A stretch of DNA of 64,000 bases from Annona cherimola (lineage: Eukaryota; Streptophyta; Magnoliopsida; Magnoliales; Annonaceae): assembly GCA_030490835.1 (NCBI GenBank), contig CM059971.1:23677817-23741816 (forward strand), given 5' to 3'. The number at the start of each line of letters is the position of its first letter. Positions within the stretch are counted from its first letter, which is position 1. A program made the translations under genes and the position numbers. Shown in pieces: positions 45,643-56,370 of the stretch. The notes under the pieces were generated by a model that saw only the letters and a list, made by a program, of their open reading frames with translations, searched no databases and was not told where the DNA came from.

Positions 45643-46065
45643 GGTGTATTGAGGTTTGAATTGTTTTGTTAGTTGCTTTAAATTTCCTTTACATGTTTTC
45701 AATAGTATAATCTTTACTACTTTATTTACCTGCTTTCTTTACTTACTGCACTTGAACTTTAGATTACCAATGTTGATCCTTTCCTAATTTTAATTAGTGA
45801 CCATTTATTGAGAAAACCTTTGGTCTAATTAAATTTCTATTGGACAACTGGAGGTTCGTGTCTAGGCTAGAGGTTTAAAGGCAAACGCCTAAGTGGATCT
45901 GTGGTTATTTAATTAGGACTTTGTGAATACAGGGAGAGCCTCCCACAATCCCACCTCTTACCTGGCTGACCAAAGGAAGTATTATAAAATTTAATTGCAC
46001 CTTAGTTATTCTCAGTAAATTAATTATTAAAAACATAACAAAAAAAATTTATTTAAATTTAAAGA

Positions 46066-47752
46066 ATGGACATGAATTTTATTGATCGGCAGTTAGGTAA
46101 GTTAGAAGAATTAAACCAAAAGCTTAATGATTTACTTGCCTATCAAAACTCAAACAGTTTATTCCTAAATACATCAATTCCTTTTCAAACAACATATTCT
46201 AATGAGACTCAATTTTTACAATATCAAGAGCAAGTTCAAAATTTTCATAAGTTCCCTACACCTGATTACAATTCATTTTCATATGCATATAACTCAGAAT
46301 TGAGTTGTCATAATACTTCTTGGACAAACCAACAAGTGCAATCTTACCCTCCATCTCTACAAACCCAGTGGCCACCTAAGCAAAGTCAATTTTCAAATTA
46401 TCAATATCAATCTAATCATTATGAAAATACATATGGGCCATCTGCATATCCTGAAGAAAATTTTTCATCACCTCAACCTATTAACCAATCTCTTCATCAA
46501 ACATATAATTATAATGAGGAAATTGAAGAACTAAAAAAAAATTTCTCGATCGCTTTCAAACCATAGAAAATAAATTTTCAGAGTGCCTAAATCGAGTCGA
46601 ACATTGTAAAAATATGTATTTTCACTCGAATCCCCCACAAGAGGACTTTTCAAATTTTTCATCAGATCAAGTAGATTATCAACAAACTCCTCACTTAGAT
46701 GACTTAGAGGGAGGATTCGAAAGATTAGATCAACAAATCCTTTCTGACCAATAGTTATTTTCTAAGACGACAAATCATGAAGATCAAGTAATAGTAGCCA
46801 TGAAGAGGAGAGGAGAAAAGGAATTTTATACTGACCAAATTGATAATCTAGTTGATTATTCGAATTTTCAAATTCAATTAGATTCAATACCATTAGAAAA
46901 TCCATATTTTGAAAATGACTTAGCATTTCTAAATGCTTTAAAAGCTAAATCCCTTAATAGACAAAAGCTAGGTCAAGAGAAAAATAATTTGAAAATAGAT
47001 GATGAATATATTGATACATTATGTGGAGAGGAACCTAATGAATCAACTATCACTCCAATAAATCATTTTGACTATCAAACTCAATCAGATCAATTACTAT
47101 CAGAAAATTTATTATCTGAAAATTTGATAATAATTACAACATTATGCAGTGACGGTTTCTCAGACCATAAACTTAATGAGAATTCCTCTCTTCATAATCA
47201 AGAAAAGATTATAGAAAATAATGGAAAATTAATTAATGATAGATTTGAAGGAGAAAAAGATCAAGAAAATATTGACGAGATTGACGATCATAGCCAAATT
47301 GATGGTAAGGTGCGAAATAAAGAGTCTATTGAGGATAAGTTGGGGGGAGAAGAAATGAAATTATTAAGGAAAATTTTGAGAAGTACATACCTGTTATTTC
47401 AAGAACTGTTAAAGATGAGCTCATTAGCATAGATGAATTAATGAAAAAGGAAGAGATGATTCAAATGTTTCAACAGGTTCAAATTAAAATTTCGCTCTTT
47501 GATGTTATTCAGTATATTCCAAATTATAGTCAATTTCTCCAAGGGCGTTGTATTCAAATGGAATCCTGTTTAACCCAAAATAAAATCATGCTCCCATTAG
47601 GGAATAGTTCAATAAATAAATTAGATCAAATTGAAGAATGCTACATATTAAACATCATTGATAATTCATTCACAACGCTTGAGCATGAATATATGAAAAT
47701 GATAAACAATCTACATAGTGTTAAAAAATTTTACAGAGCAGGAATTGGATAA
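46066..47752 (+). pseudogene. gag-like ORF of non-autonomous Athila-related element
   Basis: A formerly single ORF is now in three frames. It starts MDMNFIDRQLGKLEELNQ at 46066 and is Asn/Gln/Tyr-rich, then acidic. The C-terminal part (from 47441; MIQMFQQVQIKISLFDVIQY, IPNYSQFLQGRCIQ) resembles the Athila Gag end just before the protease (NVPFIDMLSQMPTYAKFLKD), so it is likely a Gag C-terminal derivative. No capsid-domain motif or zinc knuckle was seen. Breaks: an apparent one-base loss in an A run near 46536, a TAG near 46753, and an apparent one-base loss in a G run near 47342. It ends at a stop near 47752 followed at once by the conserved untranslated motif. Confidence 0.7.
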
Positions 47753-48797
47753 CATGAATCATTACGTCTGGCTGAAGACATAAAACTTAGCGCTTGTTGG
47801 GAGGCAACCCAACATGTGTGTATATATCTCTTTTCTATTAGTTTGTTTTTCTTTTTGTAGGTAAAAGCTCAAGCAATCTAATCAGATCATTAAACCCCAG
47901 GTTGTCTCTTTCTCTGCTATCTTATTTTCATATTTTGTGCATATTTATTAAAGATAGCGATATTTAAGTTGGAGGGGGGGTCTGGTTTGTTTAACTTGAT
48001 AAAAAAAATATATATGTATATATATAAAATAAAAAAAATTTAAAAAATATATATATATATACAAAAATATTAAAATAATGATAATAATAATAATAATTAA
48101 AATATATATAGGGAGATAAATCAAAGTGCACTTTCTATGCGTGGTAGTAAGTGAAGAAGAAAATTGTAATTAGTTATATTTGTAAAAATATTTTTATGGT
48201 GTTTTTAAAATTTTATTAGCACTAATTGCACTTACACGTCAATGAACCTTGTGAGTACCATGATAATATAGTTTTTCTCTCTCATCCAAGCAATTAATCT
48301 TTAATATCATTGTAATTGATAGCTGTTAGTTAAAAAAAAAATTAGATCCCCAAATACCCTGAAATATGGTGAGGGGAGAATAGAAAAAATAAAAAAATAA
48401 AAAAAATAAAAAAATCCCTAGATATCCTGAAATATGGTGAGGGGAGAAAAAAATAGAAAAAAAATCCCTATATATCCTGAAATATGGTGAGGGGAAGAAA
48501 AAAATGTTGAAGATAAAAAAAATTTTTAACTATCACTATTATAAATATTACTTAGATTGGATGAGTTGAAAATAACTTATTTATCAAATACCCATTTGTT
48601 CATTAGTACACATACACACGTGCTATAATATTTTATATGCATCATGAAAAATATTTTACACATATACACTAAAGAAATTTACTTCTAAAACTTACTATCA
48701 TTATTAGCAATGCACCTAGATTTTTATAAAAATTATTAGTACACTATGATTTTTTTTTTCCATTGCTAAGGGACTAGCAATGTTTAAGTTGGGGGTG
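47753..48797 (+). other. Untranslated 3' region of non-autonomous Athila-related element
   Basis: GGCTGAAGACATAAAAC and GCGCTTGTTGGGAGGCAACC (about 47769-47810) match the autonomous Athila at 36222-36260. AT-rich microsatellites follow (48000-48115). CCTGAAATATGGTGAGGGG occurs three times (near 48358, 48427 and 48475). The polypurine tract TTTAAGTTGGGGGTG ends at 48797; an earlier purine tract lies near 47970. Confidence 0.8.
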
Positions 48798-49091
48798 TGA
48801 TAATTCTAAAAATTTTCATTTAATTTCATGTTAAATTCGCACAATTAAATATTAAAATGTTAATTAAATGCATGTTTTAAGTGAAATTTTATAAAAATCA
48901 TATTTTTGACAGAATCTTTAATTTTGCTATAACATGGGTCATTGTGCGACATTCTTGAAAATTTAAAATTATAACTCAATTCCCTAGAAAATTTTAATGT
49001 TGAAATGTGTATTATCTTATTAATATAATTTGGGAAAATTTATAAAATCATTTAATTGGAAAAAAAATCATAAATATATAACTATAATTAT
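48798..49091 (+). repeat. 3' LTR of non-autonomous Athila-related element, first part
   Basis: The first 294 bp of the right LTR, equivalent to 42824-43116, are interrupted by Sirevirus 2. The last five bases, ATTAT (49087-49091), are the target duplication. About six of the substitutions between the two LTRs fall in this stretch. Confidence 0.93.
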
Positions 49092-50788
49092 TGTTGGTCC
49101 CGAGTTGATGGCTAAACCCAAGAGGGGAGGGGTGAATTGGGTTCTTTAAAATTTCTTCGGTAAACTTAAAAATCTTAACCCCAAAAAAAAATTAATCCCC
49201 TTTTTAAGCGAATGGAGAGCAAATAAGATAAAGCAGTAAAAATAAGTAGAACACAAGATTTATAGTGGTTCGGGCAAACCTTCCCTACTCCACTCTTCCA
49301 AGCTCACACTCCGTTGTGACTTGGGTTCCACTATGTATTCCAAGAATACACTTAGAGTCACCGCTCTCTTCTAGATTCAAAGCTCTAGGGGGCATACACA
49401 ACTAGAGCCACTTGCTCTCTTCTAGATTCAAAGCTCTAGGGGGCATATACAATCACTCGCACAAGTAGGTGATGAGTCTCACTCCAATCACACCCTACTT
49501 TGCATACACTTGATCTTAGCTACTCAAGCCAAATCAAGATTTATACAACCAAATAAAGAAATGAATAAAAACTACACTTTACAGATTTGTGTAGGCAGTT
49601 TTGAGCTCGAGGAAGAAATCAAAAATAGCTTGAATGATGATTGTTGAAGCAACTGACAGTTTGAAGCTCTTTCTTCCCTTGAAACACTCAAATATGGAGA
49701 AAAGGTATTTGAAAGTCTTTCTTGCACTTCTTTTCTTTCTTTGATCTTTAGAGTAGTGTCTCTTGTATTTCTTACGTTCATTTGAATGTCCTTTTATAGA
49801 TTGAGGAAAATATGAACGTTGTAGAAGTGGTTGGCGTGCAATAAATGAACTCCAACGTTCAAAAATTTGACCGTTGATCTCCAAGTCTAAGATGAAGTCG
49901 ACTTGGCCTGCGACTTGGCTTCCAAGTCGCACATGGAGTCGACTTGGCCTGCGACTTGGGTTCTTCAGAAACTCAAGTCTGAGACTTGGGTCGACTTGGC
50001 TTTCAGACTTCAACTCAAGTCGATTCTGAAGTCGACTTGGGTTGCGACTTGGCTTGGTTTATTGCAGAAACGCCTTGATCTTCTTGAAATGTCTTGAGTC
50101 TTGCAAACCATTTGAAAGCTTTGAGTTCTTGCACAATATATGTATGTTCCTTGCTTTGCTTTGGACTCACTTGGTCTTCATGACTTGGATTTTACTCCAT
50201 TTGGAAGTTAGCTTGAAGATTTGCTTTGAGCTTGATAGACTTGATTTGAATGTAGAACATGATTCTTGACTTTGAAATTGACTCATTTGTTTTTCATCTT
50301 GATTCCTTGGACTTGAGTGATAAATCCTCTTGAATATCTTGAAAACAGCATCTTTGAAAGTTTGAACATCTCAAGTCGTGGATGGAGTCGACCTGGCCTG
50401 CGACTTCACCCAAGTCGCACCTGGAGTCGACTTCGTTTGCGACTTCGTTATGTTCGTTTCCACTTTTCAGCTCTGGATACTCCAAGTCGATGCTGGAGTC
50501 GACTTCGTCTGCGACTTGACTTCCCAAGTCGCAAGTGGAGTCGACTTGACTTGCGACTTCACCTGTTGCCTTTTGGGATTCATTCTCAAGTCGATATTTG
50601 AGTCGACTTTGGGATCGACTTCACCTAAGTCGAAGTCCAAGTCGACTTGGAGATCGACTTGACCTCTTTGCTTTCCTTAAACATTTGTCAAACATGTTAG
50701 TACTCTTTATATACTCAAATAAGTTCTTGTTAATCATCAAAACTCAGGCTTTGGTCAATTTAGATTATTTTGAACATTGTTTCCAACA
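49092..50788 (-). repeat. 3' LTR of Sirevirus 2
   Basis: In element orientation it begins TGTTGGAAACAATG at 50788 and ends CTCGGGACCAACA at 49092. The U3 contains about ten GTCGAC palindromes in two clusters (about 50370-50650 and 49893-50040). The TATA box is TCTATAAAAG at 49791-49800. A duplicated CTTCTAGATTCAAAGCTC segment follows in the R/U5 part (about 49368-49445). Confidence 0.95.
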
Positions 50789-51196
50789 ATCTCCCCCTTT
50801 TTGATGATTGACAAAACTTCATTTGAGTTGATACCTTTCAAAAATTTCAAACATATTCATTTGAGAAAACAGAGCATATAGGTATCGTTGAACATATAAT
50901 TTAGAGTTTTGAGAACATTTAATCATTTTGGCATAGAGTATGCTTTGAATATCTTACAAGCCATATATTGAGTATTAATCATTAAGAGTACTTTGTATTG
51001 TAATCATTGATCAAATATATCATTCATTCAACTCTGTATCAATCATATATAAACCAATTATCATATCAAACATCATTTCATATATATGTGAAGTTTCATT
51101 ACAGAATACAATGAAGCATAAATGAAACTATCCTAGATACAAACTACCCAACCCAAAAACACTCAAATCTAACCTTTCTTCCTCCCCCTTTTTGTC
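50789..51196 (-). promoter_or_regulatory. Polypurine tracts and spacer before Sirevirus 2 3' LTR
   Basis: The minus strand reads AAAAAGGGGGAGATTG at 50788-50803 immediately before the LTR, and a second tract AAAAAGGGGGAGG at about 51182-51194 just after the extra ORF stop. The intervening ~390 bp is AT-rich without coding. Confidence 0.85.
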
Positions 51197-51198
51197 AA

Positions 51199-52773
51199 TC
51201 ATTCAAAAAGTACTAAAGACTTGGTAAATTGAAATTGAGAGATGGGATAGAGAATAGATTTGATGGGACAATGATGGGCCGAGGAGTAAACAAGCGAAGC
51301 GTGATCGGGAGTTGCCTCTCTATGAACTGAACCCGACTCGTAGGGATCGAGTTCAGGCATGGGTCTCTTTTTATGATGGCCTGAGGCAAGATGATAGCGG
51401 ATATGTCGCATTTCCCGCTCGATTCTATCTTGTCGGGAATGCATATCTTCAAGTGCATTAAGGACACCGGTGACAAGACTTGTCATCCGGTTTTCTTGTT
51501 GTCCCATTTCAGCCCTCATGGCTATGATTTCATCTTTCAAATCCTTTAGGGTGACCTCCTCAGAAGAGGTTGGAGGCACCCGTTCTCTTGCAGCGGACCC
51601 TTGTGGAGAATAGGATGCGTGCGATATGGGAGATGCTGACTCCTCTTGAGCAGGTGGTGCCGCGGGAGGTTGCTCCCCCTCAGCTTGTGCATTGTCTGCT
51701 TGCTCTTCTTCTGTAGCTTCATGCCTTAGTTCAAGCAGATTGATCTTCATTCTCTGGATTAGTGCTTTATTTATGGCATTTGTGGATTTGAGCACTTCGA
51801 AAGGCTCGCCTTCAATATCCACTTTGAAGAATTCCAAAATCTTTGTGATCCATGTGCCATAGGGAAGGACTCCTCGTGGGTTGTCCTTTCTACTTCCCAA
51901 GGCTTCTAGGAATAATTTGGGTATGCTCACTTTGACCCTGTTGGCCACTTTCCATAATATCCCAGCTTCCTGTGGATTCAATTGATTTCTTCCACCGCCC
52001 TTTGGGTAGATGCAGTGGGCAATGAGAAGCCTTAGTACCCGAAGTCTGGGTGACAAATCCATGTACCGAAGGAATTTGATTCCCGGATGGTACTTGTTGC
52101 TCCGGGTGAGCTGATTATACATTTGATCCATTGTGAGATCTTCTGGAATAGGCTCATCCTCATACGGGACTCCAAGTATGTGTCCTAAATGACTCATTAC
52201 TTCAGTCGGTCCTGCAACTATTCCGATTCCAAGATCCATTTCGACTCCTTTGACGAATGTTCCAAAGTATTCTTCATCCCAAAGATAATAAAACATTCGA
52301 GTAAGATCTGGATAGACCCTTTCGTCTTCCTTTAGCAAATTAGTCCATCCTTGAAAATCCAATAGATCTTCTATGTCGGATCCATATTCTTTCAGGAAAT
52401 TAAAATCTATAATCTTGGGTATGAATACCTTCCGTTCGTAGAACTTTTTGTAGAATCGGCTATGTTGGAGCTCGGTTTTGAAGTAGGTAGTGGGCATCTT
52501 CAATACTTGGGCTTTCCCAGCTGCAGTGCCCCTTCTGCTTGTTCCGGATTGTGTGCTCTGTGAGGTTTGTTGATTTTCTGACCTGGGTGCTTGATCAGAT
52601 GATTGAGTGGAGGTTTGGAATCGAACCCGTTTACCCGTCGAAGTTGAGGGTTCTTCTCGAACCCGTTTTGCAGGTGGCCTAGCTCTCCTAGGGACTTCTT
52701 CCTCAGTGTGAGATGTGGGAGGTCTAGGCACAGGCTTTTTTGATGGTTTGGACACAGCTTTCTTCGGGGCCAT
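51199..52773 (-). CDS. Additional ORF of Sirevirus 2, plant transposon-associated domain protein
   Basis: An intact ORF between pol and the 3' LTR, where SIRE1-like elements carry an env-like gene. I choose the internal ATG at 52773 (MAPKKAVSKPSKKPVPRPP; context TCAATGGC), giving 524 residues; the frame is open to an earlier ATG at 52929, but that segment is a pyrimidine-rich leader. Parts: a basic, possibly nuclear-targeting N-terminus; a Ser/Thr/Gln-rich linker; a folded region at about 95-340 with RVYPDLTRMFYYLWDEEYF, HLGHILGVPYEDEP, LRLLIAHCIYPKGGGRNQL and LPYGTWITKILEFFKVDI, resembling the plant domain family known as putative plant transposon protein (Pfam Transposase_32-type); a Pro/Glu-rich linker; a coiled coil near 430-480. 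No signal peptide or membrane segment supports an envelope. Role unknown; it is the only intact ORF in the element. Confidence 0.85.
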   Translation of the reverse strand: MAPKKAVSKPSKKPVPRPPTSHTEEEVPRRARPPAKRVREEPSTSTGKRVRFQTSTQSSDQAPRSENQQTSQSTQSGTSRRGTAAGKAQVLKMPTTYFKTELQHSRFYKKFYERKVFIPKIIDFNFLKEYGSDIEDLLDFQGWTNLLKEDERVYPDLTRMFYYLWDEEYFGTFVKGVEMDLGIGIVAGPTEVMSHLGHILGVPYEDEPIPEDLTMDQMYNQLTRSNKYHPGIKFLRYMDLSPRLRVLRLLIAHCIYPKGGGRNQLNPQEAGILWKVANRVKVSIPKLFLEALGSRKDNPRGVLPYGTWITKILEFFKVDIEGEPFEVLKSTNAINKALIQRMKINLLELRHEATEEEQADNAQAEGEQPPAAPPAQEESASPISHASYSPQGSAARERVPPTSSEEVTLKDLKDEIIAMRAEMGQQENRMTSLVTGVLNALEDMHSRQDRIEREMRHIRYHLASGHHKKRPMPELDPYESGSVHREATPDHASLVYSSAHHCPIKSILYPISQFQFTKSLVLFE

Positions 52774-53094
52774 TGAGATAGGAATTTTGGAGTTTGAAAT
52801 AGGAAAATGAAGACTAGAAAGAACTTGAGAGATTTTTGAGAATGGGAGGAGAAATGAGAGAGTAGTTGAGGGAGAGAGATAGAACTGAGATGGAGGAAAC
52901 GGATTGAGAGAGTTGGGAGAAGATATCAAGGAGAGAGGCAGTGAGAGAGTAGGAGTCGCCGGAGAGGGAGAGGATTCCCGGAGAGAAAAAGGGAAATCGC
53001 CGGAGGAAAGAAAAACAGGGAGGCCGGAAAAATAAGGAAGAAAGAAAAGAAGAGAGAAGAAAAAGAAAAAAGGCTCGGAAGTCGGACGGTCGCG

Positions 53095-53235
53095 CGCGCG
53101 GAGTCGACTTTGCCCTAGGTGAAGTCGACTTCGGTCCTTCTGGAGTCGACTCCGCCTCCAGGCGGAGTCGACTTCGCTTCTAAAGCGGAGTCGACCTGAC
53201 GTCCCTGGAGTCGACTTGACTCATCGACTTGACAT
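53095..53235. repeat. GTCGAC cluster upstream of the additional ORF
   Basis: About eight GTCGAC-core sites lie in 140 bp (GGAGTCGACTT, GAAGTCGACTTC, GGAGTCGACTCC, GGAGTCGACCTG), some within larger inverted repeats such as CCTCCAGGCGGAG. The cluster sits between the pol stop and the additional ORF start, in the orientation and setting the same motif has upstream of the TATA box in the LTRs. Confidence 0.85.
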
Positions 53236-53265
53236 TTTCCAATTTAATTTTCTTATGAATTTTTC

Positions 53266-56200
53266 CTAGTTAAGCTCTATCATCCCCATATCATTCCTAA
53301 TCTTATAAAATGAATCTTTGGCTAGAGGTTTTGTAAAGGTATCAGCAATTTGGTCTACTGTTTTCACATATTCTAAGCACACATCATGATTTTCAACATG
53401 TTCTCTAATAAAATGGTGTCTTACATCAATATGTTTAGTTTTTGAATGCAGTACAGGATTTTTAGTTAAACATATTGCACTTGTATTATCACATCTAATT
53501 GGAATATCAACATATTCAATACCATAATCCTTTAATTGTTGTTTCATCCAAAGTAGTTGGGCACAACAACTACCGGCGGCTATGTATTCGGCTTCCGCAG
53601 TAGATAGTGCAACACTTGTTTGTTTTCTTGAATGCCATGAAACTAGCATATGTCCAAGAAATTGACAAGTTCCACTGGTACTTTTTCTATCCACTTTATA
53701 TCCGGCAAAGTCTGCATCCGAATAGCCGATTAGATCAAAAGTTGACCCCTTTGGATACCATAGTCCAAGGTTTGTAGTTTTTATCAAATATTTAAAAATT
53801 CTTTTTACAGTAAGTAGATGTGATTCTTTGGGACATGCTTGAAATCTAGAGCACATACAAACACTAAATAAGATATCGGGTCTAGAAGCAGTTAAATAAA
53901 GCAAAGATCCTATCATGCTCCTATAAAGCTTTTGATCGATACTTTTACCGTTTTCATCCGTGTCGATTTTGATTGTTGAGCTCATTGGAGTGTTTGCTCC
54001 TTTGCTATTCTGCATTTCAAATTTCTTGAGCATCTCTTTGACATACTTGGACTGGTTCAGAAATATTCCTTCACTTTGTTGCTTGATTTGTAGTCCAAGG
54101 AAGAAATTTAATTCTCCCATCATGCTCATTTCGAATTCATTCTGCATAATCTTAGAAAATTCTTGGCATAGATTTTCGTCAGTAGCACCGAAGATTATGT
54201 CATCTACATAAATTTGTACAATTAAAATATTGCTATTTTTATATTTGATGAACAAAGTAGTGTCAACTTTCCCTCTTTGAAATTCATGATCAATCAAAAA
54301 TTTGTTCAACCTTTCATACCAAGCTCTTGGAGCTTGTTTTAATCCATATAGTGCTTTGGTCAATTTATACACATATTTTGATTGATCCTTATCTTCAAAA
54401 TCAGGGGGTTGTTCAACATATACTTCTTCATTCAAATAGCCATTCAAGAATGCACTCTTCACATCCATTTGGAACAATTTGAAATTCATATGTGAAGCGA
54501 ATGCTAATAAGATACGTATGGCTTCTAATCTAGCCACGGGTGCATATGATTCTTCAAAATCAATTCCTTCTTCTTGGGAGTACCCTTTGGCTACTAATCG
54601 TGCCTTGTTTCTAATTACAAGACCGCTTTCGTCTAATTTGTTCCTAAATACCCATTTTGTACCAATGACTATATGATTGTTTGGTCTAGGAACTAAATGC
54701 CATACATTGTTTCTTTCGAATTGATTTAGCTCTTCTTGCATTGAAATAACCCAATGTTCATCATTAAGAGCTTGTTCAATGGTATTTGGTTCAATTTTTG
54801 ATACAAACGCATATTGGCCATAAACGTTTTGTTTTGATCTTCTAGTTTTTACTCCTTCGTATATGTTTCCAATAACTTGTTCAATTGGATGGGCATTTTT
54901 GAACTTTAAATCAGTTGGAGGTTTGTAAGAGTCATTACCTTCACTTACCTCTTCCTCCTCTGGATTTTCTGGCTTGAGCTCGAGTTCCTTTGGTTGTTCT
55001 TTGCTTTTTGTCTCATCTGCATCACTTAGTTCATCCTCCTTTCTCGGACTTTGGTTAATTTCATCAAATACAACATGTATGGATTCTTCTACAACTTGAT
55101 TTCGTTTGTTGAATACTCTATATGCTTTGCTATTTGAAGAATAACCAAGGAATATAGCCTCATTGCTTTTGGTATCTAATTTGCCCAAATTGGTTTTTCC
55201 ATTGTTTAAAACATAGCATGTACATCCAAAAGCATGAAAATATGAGATATTTGGTTTCCTTCCTTTCCATAGTTCATATGGGGTCTTTTTCAAGATTGCT
55301 CGAATGGTAACTCGGTTCAAAACATGACAAGCTGTACTCACAGCTTCACCCCAAAATTTCTTGGATAAATTGCTCTCATTTAGCATAGTTCTAGCCATCT
55401 CTTGTATAGTTCTATTTTTCCTTTCAACTACTCCATTTTGTTGTGGAGTTCTTGGTGCAGAAAATGTGTGGTGAATTCCTTTCCCATTACAAAATTCCAT
55501 GAATCGTTTGTTTTCGAATTCGCCACCATGATCGCTTCTTATGGTCACAATAGTACTCTATTTTTCATTTTGCACCAAATTCACAAAAGTTGCAAACATA
55601 GAGAAGGCTTCATCTTTACTAGCTAAGAGAATTATCCATGTGAATCTTGAAAAATCATCAACTATGACAAATACATATTTCTTTCCACCAATGGTTAGAA
55701 TGTCGGATGGCCCGTATAGATCCATATGTAGCAATTCAAGTGGCTTAGTGGTGGAAATTTCCTTTTTGGTAGAGAAAGGCATCTTGGGTTGTTTTGATAA
55801 TTGACATGCCTTGCAAATCTTGTCTTTGTCATATTTCAATCTTGGTAATCCTTCTACCAAACTCTTTTTCCATAGGATTTTTATGTTGCCCATGTTTATA
55901 TGTCCAAGCCTCTTGTGCCAAACCCATGGATCGTTATCAATGGCCATTAGACATTGACCATCTAATTCATCAAGTGAAACCAGATAAATATTTCCATGTC
56001 TTTTACCACTAAACATGATATGTTCTCCATCAAATACATTACATATAGATGATTCAAACACAACTTTGTATCCTTTATCACATAATTGGTTAATGCTCAT
56101 TAAATTGTGTTTGAGTCCTTCAACAAACAAAACATCTTCCATGCATGCATTTGAAATACTATGTATATTTCCTTTACCTTTAATTTTACCTTTTTCATTA

Positions 56201-56370
56201 TTGCCAAAGGCAACCATTCCATCATTACACGGCTTAAGTTTATGAAACAAACTTCTTTCACCAGTCATATGCCATGAGCAACCGCTATCCATGAACCATT
56301 CATTGTTTGCCTTTGCCTTTAAACATGTCTGAAAGATAACCAAATAATTCTTATCTCCTTGGTACCCATT
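53266..56370 (-). pseudogene. pol: pol of Sirevirus 2, one in-frame stop
   Basis: The frame opens at 56370, overlapping the gag end by 20 nt in +1 relation. In order: protease WFMDSGCSWHMTGE; integrase zinc region WHKRLGHINMGN...CKACQLSK; integrase core [59 protein letters not shown] and [13 protein letters not shown] (YVDD); RNase [47 protein letters not shown]; end MGMIELN. A TAG at 55558-55560, just before the second integrase Asp, is where Sirevirus 1 has a Lys codon. All catalytic residues are otherwise present, so a single change inactivates the polyprotein. Confidence 0.93.
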
